A DNA stretch of 64,000 nucleotides from JAIOSF01 sp963677755 (GCA_963677755.1 OY782506.1:558001-622000); one strand, 5' to 3'; shown: positions 17,655 through 27,063, counted from the first letter of the stretch. A program made the numbers and translations. The notes: generated by a model not told the origin, from the sequence alone.

Positions 17655-20466
17655 ATTTGTAGATGAACTGCCACCCGTGAACAATACAACTGATTTTTTA
17701 CTATTAAAAAATAGTAAAAATGATATAGCTTCTTTATGGTATGAGTTTTTGCAAAAGATTATAATTCTTAGCGTAACACAAAAAGATTGTTTTAAAACAA
17801 TTAGTAATGCTTTAAAAGAGAATATGCAATTACATGAGCTTAAGCGTAGCCACGCCAGAGATCTCTTGGGTATAGGAGATAAGCTTTCGGTTATTGATAT
17901 TATCCATTCAGATGGAGAATCTAAATTAGTTCCTTTAGTGAATTTTAGAGAACTTGCTAAAATATACACAAATCCAAATGAAGAAATATTTAAGCAAATG
18001 ATGATGGACCGATTTTTTGTATTTTTGTATAATAAATCAATATTACTTTACCCTATTGTTAATAAAACAAAGAATTATAGTAGACCTAGTGACTGGAGTT
18101 TATTTGTTCAAAATACTGAAGTATTAGATTTTATAAACAGAAGATATGATATAAAAGAAACATCAAATATAAAAACTTTTCAGTTGAATGCTATCATTAG
18201 CGTTTTGTGTTCTACAACTTGGAAAAAAGTTGAGGATATAAAGGATAAAGATATAACGGTCTTAGAAGATATTTTTAAAAATGCTGAAAAAGAGACAAAG
18301 GGAAAATTGGCATATACAAGCAGCATATTAACTGAACTAAGATTAGCTCTAATTGATGTAGGTAGAGCTGATATTAGTAAACCAAAAGCAATAATTCGAA
18401 ATGAAAAAGATTATAGCAAGAAAAGAAAATTTAATTTTATTGATACGGTTACTTATCCTCATCTAGAGTATTTAAAAGATAAAGCAATAGGCTATTATGA
18501 TATCCTTGTAAATGATGGCTTAGCAGCTTCTACAATTCAGGGCGAACAAACAGCAGTGGTTAATTTTTTTCATTACCTTATGAAATATTATCCTGATTCA
18601 AAAATTGATATTAAAGTTGTAGAAGAGATTTTTGAGCCAAATAATCCGGTTAATCTATATGAAATTTTGTCCACTAAGCAATCATCAGCACAAGCTACAC
18701 TAAATAAAATTGTAAAATTTTTAGTTTATTGTGATTTGTTTTCAATGAAAGCAAAAAAGAATATACCTAAAAGAAAATCAAAAGTATCACGTTCTCCATA
18801 TAGAAGTGCAATGCCAAAAGATATGATAGTTCACATTCTTGATATTATAAAAAATAGACCACCACTTTTAAAAACTACTTGGGATCGTAATAAGGCTGAT
18901 ATCTCATGGTGGAAGTTCGAAGTTTATCCTATTTATCCTCTTATGATGCTATTCGGATACTATATACCAGTAAGAGGTGAACAAGTAAGAAATCTCTGTA
19001 GAGCAAAATCTTTTATAATTAAAGAAGATATATTACAAACATTAGTTATCAATACAGATAAGAATGTTAATAGAAAAGAACTTCAAGAGATACCTTGTGT
19101 ATGGGATGATTTACAAATATTTGTACCATTTTTAAAATGGCATAAAGAGTACTATAAAAATATACCTTTAGTAAAATACCACAATGATGTTAATTCACCT
19201 TGGGAAGATATTGAACCTTTGTTTAATACACCTCAATATTTAGAACCAATTGCTCAAAAAACGCACTATGCATATCATAAAAAGTTACTTTGCCAATATC
19301 AATTAGAGATAATAGAGAAAGCAAAAAGTGAAAAAAAAGACATATATCCAGTTATTGCTTGGGCTAAAAAAGGAAAAAAGTTTTTTGAGTCAGTTTTGGA
19401 ATTAAATAGGTGTAGTATTAAAAGACTTGATGATATTGAAATAATGTATGATCTTCACTCTTTAAGAGTTACTGGAGCTACTAGGTATCTTGAAAGTGGT
19501 TTAGGAATTAAAGTGGTGATGATGTTAACGGGACATACTACACCAGATACACTTTTAAGAGTTTATGTAAATCTAACATTAGATGAAAAAAAAGATAAAT
19601 TAAAAAGTGCGATAAAAAATATATATTTTGGAGAGCCTAAAGAGCTATTGGAAAGTACAGCTGATCTTATAAGCGGTGAGCTTGTTGATGCTTATGAAAA
19701 GGGTGGAGATAGATTGAGCGATGCTCTAAAACAGAATCATCTTTTTTCACTAGAAAGACAACTTCCAGAAGGTTCAACTTTCACTAAATATACTCCAGGA
19801 ATAGAAATAGCAACAAGAAATCATCCAAGTACTTGGTCTCCACTTGTACATGGTCTTTGCCCTGCAGTGACTTGTCCAGATGGTAGAGAACACAAATGTT
19901 CATTGTGTCCTTATTTAATAACAGGAAGGTTTTTTGCAAATGGGATAGCATCAAAAGCAAATCAAGCATTAGCTAAGTTTCAAAGAGATTCTTTGCAGAA
20001 AGAAGAAGAGGAAAAGAAAGGGTATAAAAATTCTGCTCTTGCAAACTCATTAGAACTCCAACTTGAAGAGATTTTGGGGTGGTGGGAAATTATTGAAAAA
20101 ATAGACAAAAAGCCCTCAACAAAGGGGAAAAGTGATGGTGGGAAAAATACTCAAATTATTAATAAAAATGAGGCATCAATTTTTGCAACAGATACTTATG
20201 AAACAGAGCTAACTTATTTGGCAAATGCCTATGATGCAAAAATGATTGGTGTAGAGCAAGATATCTTAGGCTTAAAAATATTAACAATTAAAGCTATTAA
20301 AGTAGCAAATGCGAATAAAGATAATAAAGCTATTAGTCTTCTAGCCCAAGATGAAAATAGTGCTATAGATTACTTAATGAGTCACTATACTAATAAACAA
20401 ATAAGTAGTAATGGATTCAAAAAATTTATCGATTATGTAAAAAATACAAAAAGCATAACAAAATGA
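17638..20466 (+). CDS. Large tyrosine recombinase with C-terminal Cys cluster (third gene of trio)
   Basis: A 942-aa protein with a long N-terminal half lacking known motifs, then a tyrosine recombinase domain with R446 (PVRGEQVRN), H607-x-x-R610 (HSLRVTG), H633 (LTGHTT) and Y643 (RVYVNL). A C-terminal extension carries four cysteines, C741, C746, C754 and C757, spaced like a zinc-binding cluster, and a helical tail. The ATG overlaps the preceding gene by 17 nt. It likely acts with the 441-aa recombinase on the island ends. Its length exceeds TnpB of Tn554 (about 630 aa) and is closer to what I recall of GmtZ; a profile search would settle this. Confidence 0.87.
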   Translation: MNLEIKFVDELPPVNNTTDFLLLKNSKNDIASLWYEFLQKIIILSVTQKDCFKTISNALKENMQLHELKRSHARDLLGIGDKLSVIDIIHSDGESKLVPLVNFRELAKIYTNPNEEIFKQMMMDRFFVFLYNKSILLYPIVNKTKNYSRPSDWSLFVQNTEVLDFINRRYDIKETSNIKTFQLNAIISVLCSTTWKKVEDIKDKDITVLEDIFKNAEKETKGKLAYTSSILTELRLALIDVGRADISKPKAIIRNEKDYSKKRKFNFIDTVTYPHLEYLKDKAIGYYDILVNDGLAASTIQGEQTAVVNFFHYLMKYYPDSKIDIKVVEEIFEPNNPVNLYEILSTKQSSAQATLNKIVKFLVYCDLFSMKAKKNIPKRKSKVSRSPYRSAMPKDMIVHILDIIKNRPPLLKTTWDRNKADISWWKFEVYPIYPLMMLFGYYIPVRGEQVRNLCRAKSFIIKEDILQTLVINTDKNVNRKELQEIPCVWDDLQIFVPFLKWHKEYYKNIPLVKYHNDVNSPWEDIEPLFNTPQYLEPIAQKTHYAYHKKLLCQYQLEIIEKAKSEKKDIYPVIAWAKKGKKFFESVLELNRCSIKRLDDIEIMYDLHSLRVTGATRYLESGLGIKVVMMLTGHTTPDTLLRVYVNLTLDEKKDKLKSAIKNIYFGEPKELLESTADLISGELVDAYEKGGDRLSDALKQNHLFSLERQLPEGSTFTKYTPGIEIATRNHPSTWSPLVHGLCPAVTCPDGREHKCSLCPYLITGRFFANGIASKANQALAKFQRDSLQKEEEEKKGYKNSALANSLELQLEEILGWWEIIEKIDKKPSTKGKSDGGKNTQIINKNEASIFATDTYETELTYLANAYDAKMIGVEQDILGLKILTIKAIKVANANKDNKAISLLAQDENSAIDYLMSHYTNKQISSNGFKKFIDYVKNTKSITK

Positions 20467-20525
20467 CATATATTTTAATTTACTTCAATAAAAATGCTAA
20501 AATATGAAAAAATAAGGATTACATA

Positions 20526-21176
20526 ATGGATTTTATAGAAGTAATGGATAGACTTGCCATTATAATTGAACAAATTGAAGGTAAAAAACCATATGATAAA
20601 ACAATTGCAGAGAAGCTAGATCTTACGCCAACTAATTTTGCAAACATGAAAAAAAGAAATTCTATTCCATATGAAGAGTTAGCTTTATTTTGTGGTAAGA
20701 ATAAAGTCTCTTTAAATTGGGTATTACTAAATCAAAATGGAAGAATGATAGCAGACTATGAAGAAGAGGTTTGGAACATAAGATATATAGATAGAATAAA
20801 CCCTTCATGTGGTGGTGGAGCATATGATGATGAAAACCCAAAAATTAAATATTTAAGAATTAATAAAGAAGCAGCACAAAGCATTGGTATAACTAACCCT
20901 AAGAATGTTGAAGCAATAACTATTACAGGTGATTCTATGTATCCAACAATTAAAGAAAATGCTACCGTATTAATAGATCGCACAAAATCTCAATTTGAAG
21001 AAGGTGGAATTTTTGTAATTAATACAAACAATGGATTATTTGTAAAAAGATTATCACTAAATCCAAACGGAGGTGTTGATTTAATTTCTGATAATAAAAT
21101 TTATTCAACAACTACTATGTTGGCTGAAGAGGTTATAATTATTGGGAAAGTTGTTGCTAGTTTGGAGAAGAAATAA
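20526..21176 (+). CDS. LexA/CI-type repressor with S24 self-cleavage domain
   Basis: A 216-aa regulator. The N-terminal part (about 1-75) is a CI-like helix-turn-helix (TIAEKLDLTPTNFANMKKRN). The C-terminal S24 peptidase domain has the Ser/Lys dyad S137 (TGDSMYPT) and K174 (GLFVKRL). A Cys-Gly-Gly-Gly-Ala stretch near residue 95 is a plausible autocleavage region. Such repressors are inactivated by RecA filaments after DNA damage. It lies 60 nt after the recombinase trio in the same direction, so DNA damage may trigger island mobility; which promoter it controls is not shown. Confidence 0.9.
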   Translation: MDFIEVMDRLAIIIEQIEGKKPYDKTIAEKLDLTPTNFANMKKRNSIPYEELALFCGKNKVSLNWVLLNQNGRMIADYEEEVWNIRYIDRINPSCGGGAYDDENPKIKYLRINKEAAQSIGITNPKNVEAITITGDSMYPTIKENATVLIDRTKSQFEEGGIFVINTNNGLFVKRLSLNPNGGVDLISDNKIYSTTTMLAEEVIIIGKVVASLEKK

Positions 21177-21200
21177 ATTTTAGTTTAATATAAGTACTCA

Positions 21201-22178
21201 TTATTTGTGATTTGTAATGTTATAAAATTTTATGATATTTTGTAAAACTTCTTTATATTGAATATAATTATCTTTTTTAGGCAAAAAGAAAGTATCACTT
21301 TTTCCAGAAAATAATTCTATATTTGTGTTGTTTATGTTAACTTTAATTTCTTCAATTTTCCATTTTAGAATATGTTGCTGTGTAGGATAATAAATAACAC
21401 AAAAAAGAAGAGTTTTCTTGTATCTTTGCTCCAAGGTATGCTTTAAGATGGATAATCTTTGATATTTTAAATTATCTGGTTTTGGATAATAGTTATTTAA
21501 ATTTTGCTTTTCAATTTCTGTTTCTTTTGTATGTTTTTTAAATTCCAATAATAAAAATGGTATATTCTCATTATTAAATAGTAACATATCTGCATCACCA
21601 GGATAAGGTGAATCTGTATTGTTAGCTAAATAACATTCTAGTAAACTAGTTCCATATATGAGTCCTTTTCCTGACCTAATAGATTTTTTAGTTAGTTTTT
21701 TTATATCGTCTATAAAATTATTAATAGTAATTTTATTTATTGTGAAACTACTTCTTTTAGAAAAACTATTTACTTTAATTTTATACAAATATGAGTTATT
21801 GCTCTTCCAGTCTTGGTTGTCTGGTATGATAATAAAATAAATATCTGCGAGAGAGTTAAATATTTGTACTATTTGCTTAATAGTCTTAAAATTAAATACA
21901 CTATCCATTTCTTTTAAAAATATATTTATATCTGTAATATCGTCAATTAATAACCCTTTAATCCAAATTTCATTGTTTAATTGTTTAGTTTCCCAATTTA
22001 TAAAAAAATCAAAAGAAACCCCATAAAGATTTAATTGAGATAAGATGTTTGACGAAAGCCAGTCCTCTGGATGACCGGACTTCAAGTTTTTTTTAGGCAG
22101 ATTTGATCTGTCACTGCATTTTGCAGATATAGGTTTTATAATTTTTCTATTTTTTTCTTTATATATTTTTTTGTTCAA
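21201..22178 (-). CDS. PD-(D/E)XK nuclease of the restriction-modification operon
   Basis: A 325-aa protein with a PD-(D/E)XK-like active site in its C-terminal half: E181 (GTSLLECYLA), D195/D197 (PYPGDADMLL) and E212-F-K214 (LLLEFKKHT). The N-terminal half lacks a recognisable domain. It is the last gene of a leftward four-gene operon and its ATG overlaps the stop of the nuclease-methylase gene by 4 nt, so it is translationally coupled to it. It is either a restriction subunit or an accessory nuclease of that system. No related named enzyme is recognised. Confidence 0.7.
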   Translation of the reverse strand: MNKKIYKEKNRKIIKPISAKCSDRSNLPKKNLKSGHPEDWLSSNILSQLNLYGVSFDFFINWETKQLNNEIWIKGLLIDDITDINIFLKEMDSVFNFKTIKQIVQIFNSLADIYFIIIPDNQDWKSNNSYLYKIKVNSFSKRSSFTINKITINNFIDDIKKLTKKSIRSGKGLIYGTSLLECYLANNTDSPYPGDADMLLFNNENIPFLLLEFKKHTKETEIEKQNLNNYYPKPDNLKYQRLSILKHTLEQRYKKTLLFCVIYYPTQQHILKWKIEEIKVNINNTNIELFSGKSDTFFLPKKDNYIQYKEVLQNIIKFYNITNHK

Positions 22179-24919
22179 ATATTGGTTCTCATATTATATA
22201 AAAACAGATAAGAGTTTTTAATTGATTCATAAAGTTCTTCAATTTCATAGGCTTCTAAGATAGCCATATCAAAATCTTTTCTAGTTTGATCTTTCAGTTC
22301 TTCTGTGATATCTTTTATGTCTCTTGTTTTAAAGAGATTGAATTTGTCTTTGATATCCTGTATTTGATTTTCATTAAGTAATGATGGGTCTAACATTTTA
22401 AGATACTTTTTCATTCTTGTAGAACTTAAATCTAAAGCTCCTAGTCCTCTACCAAAACCAAGAGATTCTATAAAGAAAATACCTAATATACTATTTAAAA
22501 GTGCATGAGCTAATTCTATATCTGTTTCAGGATCTAAAACAGTAAATCTAGTAAGCCTTTGATCAACAAACGAACGTGTATCAAGTTTTGCTATGAAAAT
22601 TCTTTTATCAAAGTTCATACTGGCAACCAAATCAGCCATTCTTGAATCACTCATGGTGTACCAATATTCTCCCTCTGTTGCTACTGCTTCCAATACTTCT
22701 GGTAGCGGTTCACCTTTTGTATTAAATTCATGTTCAAAAGTATTTATCCAATTAATGGCACCTGTATATCCACCACTTATTAAATCAGCTGTTGATAAAG
22801 GGCAACAAAAAGCTTCTGTTTCAGCACTTGCAATTAAATTTTTAATGTGTCTAGGAGTTCTTAGAACAGGTCTTATAAAGTCTGATTCTATACCATGATT
22901 TTCAGGAGGATAAAACATAGGATTCCAACCTCGTCTTTCTCCTCTATTTATCTCAAATAATGTCTTGCTAAATATTACTTTCTCTTGCACTTGTTCAAGC
23001 CAAGAAATATCACTAAATAGTGTATTCCAGTTTAAAGGCATTGATAAAATATCTTTTGTTAAATATTCTTCAATTCTCAAGCTAGAATCAATTGTATTTG
23101 TAATTATATTTTCATATATCTCTTGTACCTTTAAGTAGTCTGCATCTTCATGAAAATTATGAGAAATAGTTATAAATTTTGTACTCTCAGTATCCTCGGG
23201 TTCTTCTACAGCTTCACTTCTTTTTGAAAGAATCATAATATTAGTCACTACATCTGCATTTTGAAACCATCTACCATTAGAAGCCGTTAATATATATTCT
23301 ATTTTATAAAACTTAGTCAATAGTTCTTTAAACGTAGAACCCCATTCCGTTCCAAGCCATGAGTTAGATATGATAATTCCAAGTCTTCCATTCTCTACTA
23401 AAATATCCCAAAAAGCAAAAGGTAGATAAGCATATAAATCACTTTTTGCATTAATCTTATCACTTCTAGTTAATTGCTCTGCTAAGAATGTATTTATTTT
23501 ATTTTTTATTTCAGGATTTAATACTTTTAAATCTTCTTGTTGAATAAAAGGTAGATTGGAAGCTATATTGTTTATTGGATTATATGTTCTATTTATAATA
23601 GAGCCATTAAAAGGATCTCTAAACTCTATATTTTCTCCTAGCGTTATCTCACTACTATCTTTTTTAAATATTTGAACCACTTCACCAATATTTACAGGTT
23701 CTAAAATAGCTAATGTTGCCATTTGTAAAGGGAAAGCCACCTTGTCACTTGCAAATACACTTGATAATGAATCTTGTGGACTTATTCCAGCTTCTTTTTT
23801 AATATCATAAGCTGCTCTTGGAATTGTTCCAGTTCCACAACAAGGATCATGTATCGTTTCTGTTTTATTATTTAATGTCAGTAATACGAGTAGTCTAGCT
23901 AAGAACATAGGAGTTGTATATTGACCAGCTACTTTTCTTTTTGAAGAGTAGATAACATTTTCCAGTAAGCTTTGTAATAGATTTTGACTTATTGAGGCTA
24001 GTTCAATATCTTTTAATAATTGACTTAGTTGTATTATCTCATTCCAAGAGTCAGGCAAAATATATTTTTCTCCTAATTGTGGTTGAAATATATTCCAAAA
24101 ATCACATGTTGAAGATATATCTTTAAAAATATCTGCTGCTTGTGTGGGAGTAACACTATAATCAATATCGTAAATAGCTTTAGCTTCATCTCTATAAGCA
24201 GTTAGAATATGTGCAAATAAAAACTTATTAATCCAATTTACTAGTATAATTTCAGATAATATTTCCCATTTGGTATGGTGTGGATATTCATATTGTGATA
24301 TCCTCCACCATACATTAGCTTCTGCTCCAAAGATTGAATCTGTTCTTGCTGCTGATTCTAAGGCATTGGCATTTACTGAACTACTTTTTAAAATAAATTC
24401 CATAATACTACTATCTTTAAAAGATTCTATTAAAGGTCTTTTCTTTATATCACCAGATTCTAAAAATGCATTTAAGTCTTTTAGTATTTCATGTAATGAA
24501 GAAGTCCATAAGTCTCTATTATTCTCTACTGTTAATCTGTTTGTGATTGTTCCACCATGTGAGGTATCCCAACTTTTAAACGGCTCATAGGTATCGTCAT
24601 TTAATTTATACAATACAGCACTTTGACCATTCCATAAAAGAAAACTATTTAATCGTAATATTTCTGCTTTCATTGAAGCGTTATCTATAAAGTCTTGATC
24701 AGACATAGAAGTATCAGGCATTTTAAGCTCCCATCCCATAAGAATATCACTATTTTCTCCATATAGTAATACATCAGGGAAAAGCCTTTTCCTTCCTGTG
24801 TTAATGGTGCTTTCTCCACCAGCTCTTTTGACTATTTGGCTTCTATTAGAAGAATAAACTGTAATTTCTGCGATAATGTCAATTGCCCAACTTCTTTCAT
24901 TATATGTTATTGTAGACAT
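22175..24919 (-). CDS. Nuclease-methylase fusion (type IIG-like restriction-modification enzyme)
   Basis: A 914-aa multidomain protein. The N-terminal 70 residues hold a PD-(D/E)XK signature: P48-D49 followed by E64-L-K66 (GWELKMPD). A helical region follows, then an N6-adenine methyltransferase core with GQYTTP at 332-337, AdoMet motif I D358-P-C-C-G-T-G364 and catalytic motif IV N455-L-P-F458 (Leu replaces the usual Pro in NPPF). The C-terminal 350 residues probably specify the DNA target. This order is that of type IIG enzymes, which cut and methylate with one chain. The ATG shares one base with the stop of the upstream methyltransferase (TAATG). Confidence 0.82.
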   Translation of the reverse strand: MSTITYNERSWAIDIIAEITVYSSNRSQIVKRAGGESTINTGRKRLFPDVLLYGENSDILMGWELKMPDTSMSDQDFIDNASMKAEILRLNSFLLWNGQSAVLYKLNDDTYEPFKSWDTSHGGTITNRLTVENNRDLWTSSLHEILKDLNAFLESGDIKKRPLIESFKDSSIMEFILKSSSVNANALESAARTDSIFGAEANVWWRISQYEYPHHTKWEILSEIILVNWINKFLFAHILTAYRDEAKAIYDIDYSVTPTQAADIFKDISSTCDFWNIFQPQLGEKYILPDSWNEIIQLSQLLKDIELASISQNLLQSLLENVIYSSKRKVAGQYTTPMFLARLLVLLTLNNKTETIHDPCCGTGTIPRAAYDIKKEAGISPQDSLSSVFASDKVAFPLQMATLAILEPVNIGEVVQIFKKDSSEITLGENIEFRDPFNGSIINRTYNPINNIASNLPFIQQEDLKVLNPEIKNKINTFLAEQLTRSDKINAKSDLYAYLPFAFWDILVENGRLGIIISNSWLGTEWGSTFKELLTKFYKIEYILTASNGRWFQNADVVTNIMILSKRSEAVEEPEDTESTKFITISHNFHEDADYLKVQEIYENIITNTIDSSLRIEEYLTKDILSMPLNWNTLFSDISWLEQVQEKVIFSKTLFEINRGERRGWNPMFYPPENHGIESDFIRPVLRTPRHIKNLIASAETEAFCCPLSTADLISGGYTGAINWINTFEHEFNTKGEPLPEVLEAVATEGEYWYTMSDSRMADLVASMNFDKRIFIAKLDTRSFVDQRLTRFTVLDPETDIELAHALLNSILGIFFIESLGFGRGLGALDLSSTRMKKYLKMLDPSLLNENQIQDIKDKFNLFKTRDIKDITEELKDQTRKDFDMAILEAYEIEELYESIKNSYLFLYNMRTNI

Positions 24920-25857
24920 TATTTTACTTTATTTAGAGCTTCTTTGATTCTATTGTTACAAACATCTAAATAACAAATCTCTTCTTTTTTAAATAAATGT
25001 ACATCTTCATTTTTTTCAAAACCAATGAAATTTCTTTTCTCTAAAGCAGCAGCAACTAGAAAGCTTCCGCTACCACAAGTATTATCCAGCACAATATCAC
25101 CTTCATTGGTAAATGTTTTTATTAAGTATCTTCCAAGTTCAATTGGTTTTTGAGTTGGATGATAAACTTTACCCTCGCTTTCCGCTGTTTTACAATAAAC
25201 AATATCATGTGGGTATCTCAATCCATCACTCTTAACCTCTACTGGCTTAAAATCCCCATAGCTACCAGTTAACTGATCTTTTCTAATCCCCTTGTTATAT
25301 GCTTCTCCCTCTCTCATTTGAGGATTATAAATCGGTTGTTTTTTATAAAATACACATATATCTTCATGTTTTCTAAGTGGTTGTTTTTTTGAGTTTAAAA
25401 AATTTGTAGATTTTGATTTTTCCCAAACCATTTTGTATTTAAACATTTTTTCATTACTTGCTATAAGTTTTGCTGTAAAATTACCTTGAGATGTTAAAAT
25501 AATTGCACCATTATCTTTTATTATCCTATTGTAATGAGACCATAAACCTTTTTTGTGATTTTGTTTCCATGCATTTTTTGAGTTCTCAAAATTTATTTCA
25601 TTCTCAAAACAATATAGTTTATATTCATTTTGATTCATACAAACTTTTTTATTTTTTATTTTCACTTCAATATAATCATTCAGTGGAATTATACAGTCCC
25701 ATTTGTTTTGAGTAGTACCGTATGGTAAATCGCATAAAATCATATCAACAGAGTTGTCTTTAATTTTTTTCATGCCTTCTAGACAATCTTCACTATATAC
25801 TTTATTTATTTCTAGCCCGTATTTTAACTTATTTTTCATGTGAAGTGGTGCAACCAT
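24919..25857 (-). CDS. Beta-class DNA methyltransferase (N6-adenine or N4-cytosine)
   Basis: A 312-aa site-specific DNA methyltransferase with the beta-class motif order: catalytic motif IV D43-L-P-Y46 (CDLPYGTTQNKWD) near the N-terminus, HPTQKP at 233-238, and AdoMet motif I around D258 (VLDNTCGSGSF). Leu replaces Pro at the second position of DPPY, a tolerated variant. The annotated ATG gives a short extra N-terminus; a second in-frame Met (MKNKLKYG, residue 7) is also possible. It is second in the leftward restriction-modification operon. It may protect the strand that the fusion enzyme does not modify. Confidence 0.9.
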   Translation of the reverse strand: MVAPLHMKNKLKYGLEINKVYSEDCLEGMKKIKDNSVDMILCDLPYGTTQNKWDCIIPLNDYIEVKIKNKKVCMNQNEYKLYCFENEINFENSKNAWKQNHKKGLWSHYNRIIKDNGAIILTSQGNFTAKLIASNEKMFKYKMVWEKSKSTNFLNSKKQPLRKHEDICVFYKKQPIYNPQMREGEAYNKGIRKDQLTGSYGDFKPVEVKSDGLRYPHDIVYCKTAESEGKVYHPTQKPIELGRYLIKTFTNEGDIVLDNTCGSGSFLVAAALEKRNFIGFEKNEDVHLFKKEEICYLDVCNNRIKEALNKVK

Positions 25858-25947
25858 TACCTATCCTTTTACTTTATAAACTTATACAATTTGTGTAATT
25901 ATAATCAATTAAAGTTTAATTCGACTAAAATATAACAAAATGCAATA

Positions 25948-26223
25948 TTATTCTTTCTTTTTTGGTTTAAACAATGTATTATCATTGCTGTCTCTTCTTG
26001 CCTTTTGCTCTTGCAAATCAAGCTTTTCAAAAAGATTCTTAAAAGGAACCTGATTATCTGCAAGTTCCCCTAATAAAACCGCAATAATACCCAAATTCTT
26101 TGAAACATTACCTTTCGTCTTCAGGTTTGTAATTGAGTTTGGCTTGACTTTGAGAAGCCCTGCAAACTCCTTAATAGTGAGACCTGCCTTACCTATATTT
26201 CTTCTAAATTCATTATAATCCAT
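25948..26223 (-). CDS. XRE-type HTH controller protein
   Basis: A 91-aa protein with one helix-turn-helix (about residues 10-45: GLTIKEFAGLLKVKPNSITNLKT) and a basic C-terminal tail (FKPKKKE). It is first in the leftward restriction-modification operon, 90 bp ahead of the methyltransferase, the usual place of C (controller) proteins that delay nuclease expression. The inverted repeat AATCCA...TGGATT overlapping its own start codon is a candidate operator for autoregulation. Confidence 0.8.
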   Translation of the reverse strand: MDYNEFRRNIGKAGLTIKEFAGLLKVKPNSITNLKTKGNVSKNLGIIAVLLGELADNQVPFKNLFEKLDLQEQKARRDSNDNTLFKPKKKE

Positions 26224-26241
26224 ATGTAATTATATTGGATT
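26217..26241. promoter_or_regulatory. Candidate operator of the controller gene
   Basis: The arms AATCCA (26217-26222) and TGGATT (26236-26241) form a dyad that spans the start codon of the HTH controller gene. Placement fits autorepression; binding is inferred. Confidence 0.4.
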
Positions 26242-26329
26242 TGGCTTAAAATTAACTTATTTATATTTGTTTAATTAATTAAATAAATTATAAAACACAT
26301 CTTTATATTTGTTAAAATATAAAAAGAAC

Positions 26330-26343
26330 AATAATTCACAAAT
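26330..26343 (+). repeat. Left copy of 14-bp inverted repeat around the DUF723-like gene
   Basis: AATAATTCACAAAT. The exact reverse complement is at 27088-27101 beyond the gene, and an 11-base core (TAATTCACAAA) recurs near the island left end at 15631. Confidence 0.5.
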
Positions 26344-26406
26344 AGTGTATATTTTGCGAAATAATCATAATTATAGCTATCATTGTAAAAACTAGTAGGT
26401 AACATT

Positions 26407-27063
26407 ATGTTCATAAGCGAAATAGAAAAACTAGAAAGAAAAGAAATTTTTGTTAAAAATGCTCTAAAAAAATATGGAAACAAATTTGATTACTCAAAAG
26501 TTGACTATATTGATTCACAATCTAAAATAATTATTGTATGTAAAAAACATGGTGATTTTCTAAAAACTCCAGCTAAACATTTATTCCATAAACACTCTTG
26601 CCCTTCTTGCGCTAAAGAGGGATATAGTGAAGCTGTTAAAATATCTAAAATTGATTTTATGAAAAAAGCAAAATCAATACATGGAGATAAATACAACTAT
26701 ATCAAAACAACTATAGGTAGAATGAGTGATAAAATAGAAATTTATTGTAATCTTCATAAGCAATACTTTATCCAGCAACAAAGTGTTCATCTTGACGGAA
26801 GAATAGGATGTAAAGAATGTTTGCGTAAAATAAAAGAAGATTATAATCACACTATTTATAAAGAAAATTTCATTCAAAGTTTTGTTAAAAAGTTTGGAGA
26901 TAATTATGACTTCTCACAAGTCAAATATATTAACAATACAACACCAGTTATTGTTAAATGTATCAAACATAACATAGAATTTTTACAGGTCAATAGAAAT
27001 ATTTCAAGAAGTATCTCCTGCTCATGTCCTCAATGTAAAAAAGACATTAAATACACAAAATAG
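26407..27063 (+). CDS. DUF723-like triple-repeat zinc-ribbon protein
   Basis: A 218-aa protein made of three tandem units of about 65 residues (approximately 13-78, 81-145 and 153-216). Each has the pattern F-x-x-x-hydrophobic...G-x-x-F/Y-x-Y/F...hydrophobic-x-C-x-x-H...S/G-C-x-x-C, as in DUF723 proteins. The paired Cys/His residues would bind zinc. DUF723-type repeats occur in phage and island proteins, sometimes joined to nucleases; no nuclease domain is visible here. The gene stands alone on the plus strand between the R-M operon and the P63C gene and is bracketed by a 14-bp inverted repeat. The role is unknown. Confidence 0.72.
   Translation: MFISEIEKLERKEIFVKNALKKYGNKFDYSKVDYIDSQSKIIIVCKKHGDFLKTPAKHLFHKHSCPSCAKEGYSEAVKISKIDFMKKAKSIHGDKYNYIKTTIGRMSDKIEIYCNLHKQYFIQQQSVHLDGRIGCKECLRKIKEDYNHTIYKENFIQSFVKKFGDNYDFSQVKYINNTTPVIVKCIKHNIEFLQVNRNISRSISCSCPQCKKDIKYTK

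Noticed and set aside
22175..24919. BREX PglX or type I HsdM for the 914-aa methylase
   Set aside because: PglX is larger and comes with brxC, pglZ and others; HsdM lacks an N-terminal nuclease and needs hsdS and hsdR, which are absent. The nuclease-methylase order fits type IIG better.
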